Positions 1 to 14,094 of a stretch of DNA of 64,000 bases are shown here, piece after piece. The DNA comes from Gossypium raimondii. Taxonomy: Eukaryota; Streptophyta; Magnoliopsida; Malvales; Malvaceae. The notes under the pieces are model-generated. The model was not told the origin of the DNA. It made no database searches and saw only the letters and a list, made by a program, of their open reading frames with translations. How positions within the stretch are numbered: position 1 is the stretch's first letter; each line of letters starts with the position of its first letter. The position numbers and the translations under genes were made by a program. Location of the stretch: assembly GCF_025698545.1 (NCBI RefSeq), contig NC_068567.1, positions 60,710,705-60,774,704 of the forward strand, in the 5' to 3' direction.

Positions 1-127
1 CAACAGCAGTTAACTATAAAGCTAAAACCAGACATTGGCGATACAAACTAAAATGAATATAAGGTTTGAAAGAATTACTAACCAGCAAAGCCAATTTATC
101 TGTTAGTCTGAAATCTGCCCCCAGTTT

Positions 128-3100
128 TTACTCATTTTCATAGTCTTCTTCATCTCCAAAACTGAAAACAGACGTATCAGCAGCCATTACCTTGAATTCA
201 CTTTCTGAGCTCGAAACTTCAGTGCTGGCAGCAGCAGCAGCGGCATCTTTTGTCGGGTTACTAGTAGTGTGTGTCTGTTTGGAGTTTGCACTTCCTAAAG
301 AAACTTTTTCAGTAGAATGAACTAAACTTGTAACTTGATCTGGATTGGTACTCGTTTCCGATTTGGTGGTGGCTGAGGGGGCAGCTGGTTTTTGCTGCCT
401 GTTTGTTGATGTGGCAGACTCTTCTTCCTCACCGTCTGAGAACACATCATCTTTGTTGTTATTGTTGCTTGATGGGGCTGCACTGGTGCCTGAACTTTCA
501 TCTGGCTTAGTTGTGGTAGTTTTGGTTGGTGGGTTCGACGGAACAGGGTCATTATAATCTGCTAGCACAACCTCAACCTGGAAACCAGGGGAAGGTAATT
601 TCCTCTGCATATATTACCAAAAAGTGGCAATAACATCAGAGAAGACACTATTTCAACCAGACATAAAGAAATATAAAGATCTTGTCTCATCATAACATTT
701 TCATGTTTTTACCTTGTCAAACCAATCAAGATCACTGGTATTCAGAATTTTTCTGTTTTCCATCATTGTTGTGTTTAGCCAACTGATAGATCAAATGGGC
801 GGAAACACAATAAGACCAGTTAAATAAACACAAAGTTCAATATAATTTTATCAGAGAGGGGGAACTAATTACAGACCAGTAAAAATCTCCTTGGCCATCA
901 TGAAAATGAATTTTGAAGTCCCCGGCCAACTCGGTCAGACCAGGTTCCCCAGGCAAAGCAAATACCATGACTCCTTTCTTTGGTGCACTAAACCAATAAT
1001 CTTCTGGCTGTGAATTAGCACACAAAACTTTGAATTGGTGAGGATGCTCCAGAGAGCTTCAAATGGCATGTTTTAAAAATTATAGGTTGTGATCATATTG
1101 ATTAGATAAAAGAACCAAACATACAGAGAGATCCTTGGTACGTGTATGCTTCTTTGTCGAGAAGAGAACACCTGCAGAGAGAGGAAGCTCATGATGATTA
1201 TGTAGAGGCAGAAAGGCATGAATGTTTTAGTAGGACAATACAATGACTACATGTTCACCTGTTTGGAGCGCTACAGGGAAAATAATGCATATGAAAATTT
1301 AATTTGAAATGATGGCTCAAGTCAATTATAACCTCATTAGATTGCTCTCTTAGTTGTTATCAGGACAATTCAAATAGGGAAAAAACGAGTCTGCAATTAA
1401 AGATAAATATGATTTTGAAATTCCTACAAGTGCCTGCAGCTGAAAGTTTGGGCAGTAAAATCTCATATTCACGTCTATCCAAACGAGTTTGTCTATGCAT
1501 CAAAAGCATCTTATGCACGTATTGAGAAGCTCAAAATAACTAAAGGAAGCACCAATCATCGATTAAACAAAAAAAATTGTCATACCGTTATGATCAGACA
1601 CTGTAATGGAGGGCCTGATCCAATAAGGACAACGAAGAAGCCGGAATCCTCGAAGCATGCACCTGTATAAAGATGGTCTCAGCACTAATATAAAACCAAA
1701 GATGCAATATAAACATTGCATTGCTAGAAGAATACCTGCGCCCAGGCTGGTTTTCACCATTGAAGTATGTTAAGGTGCGCTCAAAGTATTTGACATACCT
1801 CTGGAGAACATAACAAGAAAATATATGGTAATCAGATAAGATATAAACAGCTTGCCAAAGAATGAACCCAGAAAACACAACTCAAAGAAAACAGCTAGAA
1901 GTCAACTGCTCACAATTTGACTAGGTAGAACAAGCCCCTTTCCATCCACACATCTTTTCTGGTTGTAATATCCCATTGACTCTTCAGCAGTGGGAAAGAA
2001 CTGCAAAGGGATAATTAAGTTATAAAAAGAACCGACCACTGTAGCCAAGAACTGTGTAGCTATATTAAATTCACTAGCATTTCTTCAAGACATGTTCATT
2101 GGGTCGAACCTTCAAATATAGAAGAAGGCTAGAGATCATCAACCCTGTCCTTGCCATCCCAGCTTTACAGTGCACAACCACAACATTCTCAATATCTTCC
2201 TTCAGCCATGAGTAAGCACTTTGACAAAAAGATAGTATCAATTGAATTGGGGGGCAATTATGGTCATCGAATGGGAAACTAGCCACCTGAAGAAAAAGGT
2301 CGATATCAATTGTAAGATTTCTCAATTTTATTTCTCATTGGTCCCTTTTACAGTAAGTTTTAACAGTGCATATTTGCTGTTATGCATTCATGAGCTGGGA
2401 AACAGAGGATAGTGAAGCACTGTCAAAGTTGAGGAGGAACCGGCTCTTCCAACAAATTAGGCTCTTCCTACAAATTATCCTCTGCCAGCAACTAATTTTT
2501 ATCATTGAGTGAATGACTCTTCCCCGACCTCTCCTAGTGGATTCCATTGGCAAAAAGTTTAACAAGAAATTAGTGGCTGATTTTTTTTTTCTGATTTGTT
2601 CCACAGATCCAGACAAACGGAAAGTCTAGATAGTAAATTTATTAGGTTAAGAAACCTCTGAGATGATCTTTTATCAAAGCTACATGATAGCCACATAGCC
2701 ATAGCAAACAACAATTCAAGGAATAAGCCCATCTGAATTATTAGAAGTAAACATATAGTGTGTTACCATAATAAATCACAGCATACCTTTCCTTCAAATA
2801 ATGAAGCATCGTACAATCTCTCAGAGCAAAGATTATATACTTTGTACTTGTCCTGCATAAAAGTCTATAGATTTTAGGACCAAACTGTACAATGCGTAGC
2901 AATAAGGCAAGGAAGAAACAATGTACGCACACGCGTGCGCGCATATATGACTTTAACTGCTCCGGCAATCTCAGACAACAAGGTTCATATTGAAGAAAAG
3001 GTGGATGTAATGGGAAAAAAGTATGGGTCAGAAACTTGATATTGACTAATAAAGTTGCTATATACAAAAGTAAATACAGATCATTGCCAAAGCAGGTATA

Positions 3101-4192
3101 GCGCAGAGAAGACTAAAGGCTAAGCCAGTTATCATGTTCAAAGAATAGAGAACATATTAAAAGAAGGGGCAGGAATAGTCTCCCTCCACCAATATCAATC
3201 AAACTCAGTAAACCAGTATTTCAATAAGTTGCTTTGCCAACATGCACGCCTTATTATTGGCTAAGATGTATATCACAAATAGACCAGCATAAAACAAACT
3301 AGACCATGATTTTTTTTCCTCAACTTATTATGTAAAGAACTACAAGTACACACACACACACACACTATATAGGAGAAAACCAGAAAAGAAAAAAGATGCG
3401 GCGTGTGGCAGATTTATAAATCAAATAATCAATAGACATGTCATTACCTTGTGATGCGTTTCAAAAAACTGAATCACTTCTTCCATGTGATTTCGATAGA
3501 ACCCCTGTATCACAATTATAGAATTCTTAGGCTAAATATAAGAGGATAGCCAAATTCAACTATTGATTCTTTTAGCTACCTCAACATATCCAAAAAACCC
3601 AGAGCTCATGTCACCAGCAGGGAACCCCATAGCAATTATATTCTCAGTGATGTATGACAAATCTAAGTCAAATCCTCCCTCCTGAAGTGAAGGTGCACAG
3701 GTAAGTTTACAAATACTGAGATAGTCATAGTATAAAAAACAAAAATTTTGGATATATCACTTTGGAGGCACATCTCAATACTAAAGAAAAATGTATAAAC
3801 CCCACCTGGTATCTCCGTTTGTTTTGTGAAACAACATGCCGAGCCTTGACCTGTACAGCTTTCACAGCATTTTTAGATGAGTCAACTATGCCTTTTGTAA
3901 TTGTTCCAAGAAAACCAGGTTGGGTTGTCGTTGAAGCTCCATCAGCGTTACCATCTGCAGTAGTAGATTTTGAAGGCGACCGCAATCCTAGCCCGCTAGT
4001 AAACCGAGAAAAAGTTGATTTCCCAGCATTCCCTGTAGGTGTTGACTCCTCTTGAGAGGCAGCAAAAGGCTGAGGAATTTTTAAATTTCTAGTCCACGAT
4101 GACAGCTTTGACGGTGCATCTTCCGTAGAAGAATTATTCGGTCCTGCATCCGTTGCAAAAGGAGCCGGCGAGTCAGCAGAGACGTTAGCCAT
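128..4192 (-). CDS. PTEN2: PTEN2-type phosphatidylinositol 3-phosphatase / dual-specificity phosphatase
   Basis: Twelve exons on the minus strand, all with GT-AG borders: 4192-3806, 3681-3580, 3504-3448, 2852-2787, 2286-2110, 2000-1914, 1800-1736, 1662-1586, 1171-1125, 1007-877, 782-713, 604-128. They join in frame to 580 residues; Arabidopsis PTEN2 proteins are about 610. The catalytic CX5R loop is HCKAGMARTG at about residues 243-252 (Cys244, Arg250). The C2-like region follows, including KKGVMVFALPGEPGLTELAG. A low-complexity acidic Ser/Thr-rich tail ends in FSFGDEEDYENE. The long N-terminal extension with NAVKAVQVKARHVVSQNKRR is typical of plant PTEN2 and not of animal PTEN. The family removes the 3-phosphate from phosphoinositides, and plant PTEN2 also binds phosphatidic acid. 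The start was chosen because MANVSADSP opens the conserved N-terminus. The copy looks intact. PTEN2A and PTEN2B cannot be told apart here. Confidence 0.95.
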
Positions 4193-4700
4193 TCCGCCGA
4201 TCCAGAGGTCTTGAAAAGATGATTAAAAGTTCAAGTATTCAAACTTCAAAATCCCAGCATATGAAACACCAGTGTATAGTCCTTAAAAACTACAACTGCA
4301 AGCATAATGTATAAGTTCAGCTAATAAAAAAATTAGTAAATGCTATTAAAAACATAACACTTCTTCTTCTTCCCGTCCTAAGTAAAGAACAATCATGAAT
4401 TGCTAAATTCTATACTTATTTGACCTAATGCCTAAAAAAATTTATATAATTCCAACAAAAAAGCATAAATCAACCATCGAAAACTCTGAACAGTTGACAA
4501 CCTAACACTGAAATTAAAATGAAACCAACGATCGCATTAAAATTTTAAAAAAAAACTTTTAAATCTAAGCCAATGATCTTACCTTGCAGAAACGGAAACT
4601 AAAAAAATTTAGGGTTTCGAGATCTAATAATGGAAAGGAGAAAAGACTGTGAAACAATGGCGTTTCCTTTATTTGGAGGTGTTCGTTGTTTTTTTGCTTC
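4193..4700 (-). promoter_or_regulatory. PTEN2 5' leader with a probable leader intron
   Basis: Upstream of the ATG at 4192 the minus strand reads as a short leader exon to about 4209. It is preceded by a CAAG acceptor at 4210. A matching donor (CTGCAAG/GTAAGATC) lies at about 4582, so a leader intron of about 370 bp at 4210-4582 is likely. The upstream leader exon near 4583-4660 contains an AAACCCTAAATTT stretch common in plant 5' UTRs. Inferred from splice signals only. Confidence 0.5.
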
Positions 4701-6385
4701 AGTTCACGTGCTATCCGTGGTCAACGAATGTGAGCCGCTGATTTAGTAGAATTGTATTGAAGATCTTAATCGAACGGTAGGAAAATTCTTGTTTTTAAAT
4801 TGTTGTGTACGCTTTCACACTCCAGAATTCTATTATCCATTTATATTGTTCTACTGATCCAATAGCGGGATAATAACTTGACGATGATACCAATGCGTAA
4901 TTTACATCTAAGGCACTAAATTATTAGTAATTTTACGTTTTGGTCACTCAACTTCAAAAAGTTACAACATGATCACTAAATTATTTGAAAGCTTTCATTT
5001 TAAGTCACTGAATTATTCGAAAGTTTTTATTGAAGTCATTGGGTTGTTAAGTTTCTTTTTTTTTTAAGTCTGGTTAGTGAGGTTCAAGCGAAGATTCGAC
5101 AATTGGTTTGGTGGATCAATACCTATTGACAAGTAAAAGATATACCTTAAATCCAAGTCAATCAAATGGTTAGTGTCAGAGATTGGAGAAGAAAACTGTT
5201 TGAATTTTGGTTCGTAGATTTGAGACGTTTAAAGTTGTTTCATGAAAAAAGAACTGAATTATAGAAGAGAAGGGGATTGAGAGCTTTCAATTGGTGTAGG
5301 TGGTGCGAATAAAGATATAAACATACTAATAATTCAATAACATTGGGTGTAATTTACCTTAAATTTAATTATAAAAAGATATAAACTTTTATCTTTTTAA
5401 AAAGTAAACATTTTGTGAGTTGAGTCGGGTCACATGCGAATCTGGACTTGAAAATTTATTAAAATCAAGTATTACTTTGACTGAGTTTAGTTCGGCCTAT
5501 GAATGTTTCTAGCAAAATAAATGGGTGAAGATCCCTAGGAAAATAGATCATTAAAAAATCATGAAAATAAAAATATTTAAATAATTGAGAAAACTAGTTC
5601 AATCGGTCAGTATTGATTCACAGGTCAATCGATTCAACCCTTGTCTCTGGACAAGTACCCCCGTCTAATTTTCAGTCCAATTGGTCGATCTAGTTTTAAA
5701 AATACTAATTTTGATTGATGAAATAACTTTTTTAATCCCACCAAGTCGAGCAAACAAGTGGTGAAGTTCAAAAATAGAATTAATCGCTAGCGTCTTGACC
5801 TCAAGAAGAAAAAAATCGAGTATTATCGATATTACTAAATATTATAAAGGGAGACAAAAAAAAATAAAGAGAGAAAATAAAAGAATTAAAATAGTTTGTA
5901 GGTGTAATTAAAATAGTTTGCAGCTAATATAAAAAATTAGTTACATAAGATAGTTTTGATAATGAAAGGATCTGATTGATATAATATCGATAGTTTGTAG
6001 ATGTAATTAAAATATTTTAAAGTCTAAGAACTAGTTTAGAATAAGGGTTATAGTTTGGGGATGTCTAGAGCAATTTACTATTATTATTATTATTTAACCT
6101 TTTAGAATTAAAAGAGATTCAATGACAATGGCTGGAGAAAGAAGTACAGAAATGGTGAAAGGAAATCATTAAAAATAATCTGCAATATACATAAAAGACA
6201 ATAAATCTAAAGGCATTGTGTATGCTTTAGTTTAAACAAGACTACTAAATATAAATGAGTAAATATTTTGTGATCTCCCTTAATTTGTTTTTTATGTCAT
6301 TAAAAACCAGTAGAAGTATTTTTCATCCATTGCAGACTTGGTTTTAGCTTTCTCCTCCATGACCAAGGAGGAAATCCATTGCTTC
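4701..6385. other. Intergenic spacer with MITE copy A and AT-rich decay
   Basis: Between the PTEN2 leader and the protease stop codon. It holds one copy of a dispersed MITE (listed separately at 4910-5360). A stretch near 5590-5700 is rich in GATTCAATCGGTCA-like words that recur, diverged, near 29980-30240. The rest is AT-rich with no coding signal. The protease 3' UTR must lie just left of 6386. Confidence 0.6.
4910..5360. repeat. Dispersed MITE family 1, copy A
   Basis: It begins with a GTTTTGGTCACTCAACTT-type arm and has a core reading GATTCGACAATTGG, then AATCCAAGTCAATC, then GAGATTGGAGAAGAAAA. The same order recurs at 11940-12595, 26725-27240 and 48987-50035. The right arm here is eroded. 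No ORF lies inside. Confidence 0.7.
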
Positions 6386-8716
<2,331 letters not shown>

Positions 8717-9240
8717 TTATGTATTCTCATCTTCAATCCACTTATCAGATCGTTGCAAGCTGTTCAATCCCAATCCATCTAACAAATCCTTCAAAACCAG
8801 ACTATGATGATGATCCATGCCTTCTTCAACAGCTCTATTTGCCATCTCCTTCAACACACCACCTTCTTTCATTAGCTTCATCACCGCCATGGCTATATCC
8901 TCTTTCATCTTCCATCCAATCAGACCATTCTTCAACACCCACTGCAACGCTTTTCATTACAGAACTACTCATTGCGCTGAGCAGCCATATGTAATCATTG
9001 GCACTCCATAAGTGATACCTTACAGCTTTGAGTTCGACCCTAGGTGAGTCATAAAGATCAACTGAGTCGGGTTAATTATTCCTTTGAGTCAAGCCATCTT
9101 AAGCATTCATTTGCATCAATGGAGGCTCCATTTCCTCTTTGTCCTTGTTGCAGAGAGATAAAGGCACTGTAAGTATTTGTTTCAAGTGGTTGTTGAAGCA
9201 AAATCTAAGAGCCTTGATGAATTTAGGAACCATTTCTTGG
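8717..9240 (-). pseudogene. UDP-glycosyltransferase (family 1, UGT) remnant, frameshifted and internally deleted
   Basis: On the minus strand a frame reads ANECLRWLDSKE and then a stop (about 9108-9070), matching the linker just before the PSPG box of plant UGTs. After a shift, GVPMITYGCSAQ and a stop (about 9006-8968) match the C-terminal end of the PSPG box. Then WVLKNGLIGWKMKEDIAMAVMKLM and VLKEMANRAVEEG match the final UGT helices, ending at 8717. The middle of the PSPG box (the W..Q...L.H....F.TH.GWNS part) is missing, and at least three stops or shifts break the frame. It cannot encode an active enzyme. The subfamily cannot be assigned. An alternative reading as a random ORF is unlikely, because three separate UGT signatures lie in the right order. 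Confidence 0.65.
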
Positions 9241-9804
9241 GATCAAATTTTCATTAGGATTAAATCATTATTTGGAGTTTAAAGTTGTTAATTATTTTCA
9301 TATTATAGCTTGAACTAGGTAATTGTTCTCACGTTAGAACTTGAACTTTTTTTTTTATCGAAGTTAATCGCTAAATTTGGTAATTCTTCCTACACTAAAA
9401 CCTAAACTTTCCAATTTTTAAGAAAATATCAATGACCCCAATATGAGAAAAGTTACTAAATTCGAACTCCAAAAGGTGATTTAATCTTTTTCGTTAACTC
9501 TATGGTTAGATTGAGATAAAGTAAATATTTTTCTTTATTTAGATATAACGATGGCAAAAAAAAAAAACTTGAAACCGATAAAAATTTTGATCTGATTCAA
9601 TCGATTAAATAGACTATTTTTTTAAATTGGATTCGAGACAAAAACGGGTTTAAAGTTCGGGTTTGGATAGATCCACCTTGCCCCGAAACATTTACAAAAT
9701 TTCCCCACATATATTATATTTATAAATTATATTTACATATAGTTTCTTTCCTTCTCACTTAAGAGAAACTCTCTTTTTCCCCATTATTTCTTCCACCGCC
9801 TTAG

Positions 9805-9844
<40 letters not shown>

Positions 9845-10139
9845 TAAATCAGAGTTTTTGGTAAAAATAGACAACATATGAGCTTGACATTTGGCACATC
9901 CAATATATTTACACATCAACAATAAATTTTTATGACATGTGAAATATAGGCATTGATTTTGTGAATGCGTGTTATATATTTTTAATTTTACTATATTAAT
10001 AGTTTATTTTATAATTTTTAAAATATTAAATCAAAATTTTATAATTATTTAATAGTTAAAATGTAATTTTATTAATACTAATTTAAAATTGTATAAATTA
10101 TAAAATGGACTTAAATAGAATTTTTTTCATTTTAAGGGG
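9241..10139. other. AT-rich spacer with a TA microsatellite
   Basis: No gene. It contains a (TA)n run of about 34 bp at 9806-9840 and long A/T homopolymers. I see nothing coding. Confidence 0.6.
9806..9840. repeat. (TA)n microsatellite
   Basis: About 17 uninterrupted TA units, directly visible. Confidence 0.95.
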
Positions 10140-10640
10140 TCGACTCCTACTTAGACTTGTTCATGGGTTAGGCTGCCCAATACGGCCGGAATGCCCGTCC
10201 GAAAAGTGGGAAGATTTGAGCAAAAAAATAAAGCCCAAACCGAATTAGCTAAAAGGCTAAAAAATATGTTATTTTATTGTTGTTTTCTCACTATTTTGCT
10301 ACAATTTCACTATTATGTTACTACTATTTTGTTGTTATTGTTTAGATATTATATAACTATTGTTTTATTGTTAATTTTATTATTATGTTAGAAAAACCCG
10401 TTTAAAAAGTGGGTCGGACCTCAAGTAATTTTTTTGCTCATGCCCAGCCCAAATTTTCAATAAAAAACTTTGCTATTTTTGTTGCTATTTTTTCATGTTT
10501 TGTTGTTGTTTTCCCACTTTTTGTCACCGTTTTACTACCATTTCACTATTATGTTGTTAATGTTTGAATATTGTATAATATTTATTTTATTGTTAATTTT
10601 ACTACTATTTTATAGGCATTTATTTTTTAAATTTTACATA
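10140..10640. repeat. Degenerate transposon fragment with two internal copies of a T-rich unit
   Basis: It starts with a TTCATGGGTTAGGCTGCCC-like word shared with the GGGCC-type dispersed repeats. It then has two diverged copies (about 10265-10385 and 10465-10620) of a T-rich unit containing ATTTCACTATTATGTT and TTTTATTGTTAATTTTA. A GTGGGTCGGACCTC word separates them. Non-coding. Confidence 0.55.
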
Positions 10641-10689
10641 AAAAGATAAAAATAACTATGAAATAATATTTAACCCTTGTAAAAGTAAA

Positions 10690-11178
10690 AGGTTTTTAGA
10701 AAATTCACAACTAAATTGGGACTCGGTTGAGGGTACACTAGATAAAATTTCATGTGATTCAGTAAACAGAATAAAAATTCAATTCCATCATTATTAGATT
10801 GATTCGTAGGATTCGATAAAGAATGAGAAAAGAATGGGATTTTTTTGAGAAATGAGAAATTCAAAATGCTCGGGGATGAAAATGGGGAAATGTCTACAAT
10901 ACTTGGGTTGAATCAGATACAATTTGAAGGATTTTGTGTGTTCATGGATCGGGGCTTAACAGAAGAACTTTATAAGTTTTCAAAAATTGAAGATACAGAG
11001 CAAGAAATTGAATTTCAATTATTTGTGGAAACATATCAATTGGTGGAACCGTTGATAAAAGAAAGGGATATTGTATATGAATCACTCACATATTCTTCTA
11101 AATTATATGTATCCACAGGATTAATTTGAAAAACCAGTAAAGATATACAAGAACAAACCATTTTTAATGGAAACATTC
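10690..11178 (+). pseudogene. rpoB: Nuclear copy of plastid rpoB 5' end (NUPT)
   Basis: From the ATG at 10866 the frame reads [20 protein letters not shown], then [43 protein letters not shown] and [18 protein letters not shown]. That is the N-terminus of the plastid RNA polymerase beta subunit, as in cotton-type plastomes. The frame then hits TGA where Trp is expected. The homology continues through KTSKDIQEQTIFNGNI to about 11178 and stops. The preceding 170 bp look like the plastid rpoB leader. Apparent differences from the plastid gene include Pro to Ser, Glu to Lys, Ala to Thr and Trp to stop, all explicable by C-to-T or G-to-A changes. That pattern is expected for methylated, deaminating nuclear copies. 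It is a fragment of a gene of about 1070 codons and is not functional. Confidence 0.85.
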
Positions 11179-14094
11179 TCGAACTTTAAAGAATAGTATA
11201 AATATAAAAACAATATATATTAAATTATTTATGCTTAAAAATGTGATAAAATACAAAATGTTATCAAATGATTAAATTTTAAATAATGAATAAATATATT
11301 TAAATTTATCAAGATTTTGATAAATTTTAAAACTTATATTTTGATTTAATCCGAGCTTAACAATTATGTATAGATTGGTTTTCAAAAAAAAAGTTAAATG
11401 TAATTTTTCTTCTAAATTTCGTACCTATATTTTTTAATTTACTTTTGTACCTAAAACCAATTAATTATAATAAAAATAAATTTAAAGAGAATCCACATAT
11501 TTACATAGATCTTAGTGGAGGATTTAATTCCTTTTTTCGAATTCTAATTATGCATCTTTTAATTTTAATTAAATTTATTTTTTTCAAAATTTTATTAATC
11601 TCGTAAAAAATTAAAATTTTATTTAAACCCCAAATTTTCATTTTCTTTTTAAAATTTTAAAATTTGTAATTAAATCCTTAATCTTAACCTTAAAATCCAA
11701 TTACGTTCAAACATGAAATCTTAAAATGATTGAAGTCTTAGTAGATTAATAGGTTGATTTGATGGGTATTTTTAAAGTTGGGTTATATAATTACAAGAAT
11801 ATTGATTGAATGGGATAAAGGTTGCTTAAGTATATCAACTTTTCTTTTGTGTTAAAGACGTTTTGCTTTTCAAACTTGAAAGTTGATAATACTAATTTTT
11901 ATTGTTTTAAAATTGTATACTACATCCTTTTGATTCGAGGTGTTTTTTTTCTTTTTAAATGTTTCGTTAGTGAGTTTTAAATGACGATTTCATGATTGAT
12001 ACGGTAGATCAATACTATCGACGAATAGCAGAATATATTTTAGATTCAAATTAATATAATGATTAGCATCAGAGATCGCAGAAAAAAATTATTTAAATTT
12101 TGGTTCATAGATTCATGATATACAAAGCAAGCCCAGCCTTGAGATAGTTTGTGAGTGCAGCCGCCTAAGGCTCAAAGTTGGAAGAGGCCCAAAAATAAAA
12201 TTTTCAACTTTTAACATGGAAAAAGAAAAGAAAAAAAAAAGGCCCCAAATTTGTTATTTTATTACTAGTATATGTTTCTATTTTATTGTATTACATTTTA
12301 TAATTTTTTTAAAAATAGGTCCCAATTTATTGTTTCGCCTAGAGTCTCAAAAATATCAAAAACAGGTTTGATCCAAAGCAGTTTTATGAAGAAAAAAAAC
12401 TGAACTATAAAAGATAAGGTAAAAAAGAGCTTATGATTGATGTAGACAGTACGAACAAAGAAAACCATATAATATCGATTTTAACAACTCAGTGATTTAA
12501 ATAAATAATTTTGAATGGCTCAGTGACTAAATTACTAGTTAAACGATTAAAATAAAATTTTACTCATAGATTAGTGTTTAACGACGAAGTTTACCCTTTT
12601 TTTTTTTCCCCTTTTTTAGAAATTAATCATTAAAAATAACTAATTAAACAACTAATGATTAAAGCAATACGCGTTTGACAACGGAAGGCTTTGTTATTTG
12701 TGTGAGAAAAAAGGAAGCCTCCGGTAAATAGTTTGTGATTATGATTATAATGATTATCAAATTAATTGACTTAATCCTAAAAAGGAAGCTTCCTATTTTC
12801 ACATTTCCAGTTAGTTAAATTTAGGTACATTTATTTAGCAAAATAATTATTATTGTCATGTGTAAAGTTGTTATTTAAATAGTAGCTGGACTTATTTAAC
12901 ATTCTAACATTGTCATAACTCAAACACGATATATCTGAATTGATTACAAGCGTTTAATATAATAAGAAAACTAACTCTGAATATTTCAAAGCGGCGAGCA
13001 AAAATCGACAAAAGAATCGGGTATTCATCAAACTAGAGAGGACGACGACAAAACTATCTCTAAAATCACTTGTAAAACTAAAAAACGTGTTATAAGAGCA
13101 GACGAAAACTTCTAAAACTGTAAAATTATTAAACAATAGAAAAACTAACAAAAAAATATAAAACTTAGACAACATTGTCCCAAATCGACTCGTGAAATAA
13201 TTTATTATTTTGAGATACTCTCAAAACAGAAACACATTAAGAAGCTGACGAAGGGCCACCCACTTTCCAATAAAAATTATTGGTGGCCGGTGGAGTTTTA
13301 GCGAACGACAGGCGCTGTCATCTATCCATTACAACCTGTGAATACAACAAAGATACCCATAAAATAGATGTGTAAACTGAAAATAGAGAAGACATATGGA
13401 GTGAATGAGAAGAAGAAATAAAGAAAGGGTTAGTGGGAGAGAGAAAAAGACGGGCGATAACCAACCTAAAAACTGACACCACCGCTGGGTAAAACAAAAA
13501 ATAAGAAGCAAACAACTTGGAGAAAAAAGAGAGAAGTTTTTAAGGCTTTTTCACACATTATCTTGCCTTTATTTCTAAAAATTTAGTTATTTTATTTTTT
13601 AGATTTAAGATATACGAAAAGTATAAAGACTCATAACATATTTTAATATTTTTGTATTAAACATATTAAAGGTGAAAATAGATGAACAACATTTTAAGAA
13701 TCAGATCAATGATTAAATCAATTAAACTAATGAACATAAACACCAATCAATCGGTTTTACACAAATTCATCTCAATTTTTTAAATACTAAATCGTTGATT
13801 TTTAATTTAATCGATCATGTGCAAGCTGGGATGGGCTAACTTTGATCGGATGTTTGATGGTTACTACAGCAGTGAAGTTACCTTACCTAATTTTGCAACT
13901 GGAATGTCAGCCCAATTTATTGCTCACTTAATTCTCCCTTGTGCTCTGTTTTTTTTTCTTCAGTAATAACATGTTCTTCAAGCTTGACTTTTCTTAGTTA
14001 TGGTCTCCTTTTTTTCTTATCTATCTATCTGCCCCCTGCTGTATTAAACACCCTCTCGAGGATCTCGTGAACACAAGAAAAAGAACAGAAAAAA
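11179..14094. other. AT-rich spacer left of the first LRR gene
   Basis: Mostly very AT-rich decay with MITE family 1 copy B (listed separately). A short, less AT-rich patch at 13225-13330 holds an ATTGGTGGCCGGTGG word. No coding sequence is recognised. The right end, from about 13990, must contain the promoter and leader of the LRR gene; a clear TATA box is not seen. Confidence 0.5.
11940..12595. repeat. Dispersed MITE family 1, copy B, with a nested insertion
   Basis: It shares the family core (TTGATACGGTAGATCAATAC, AGCATCAGAGATCGCAGAA, TTTTGGTTCATAGATTC) and right arm (GGCTCAGTGACTAAATTACT). Compared with copies A and C, it is interrupted at 12129-12373 by 245 bp of unrelated sequence flanked by CAAAGC on both sides (12123-12128 and 12374-12379). 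Confidence 0.6.
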
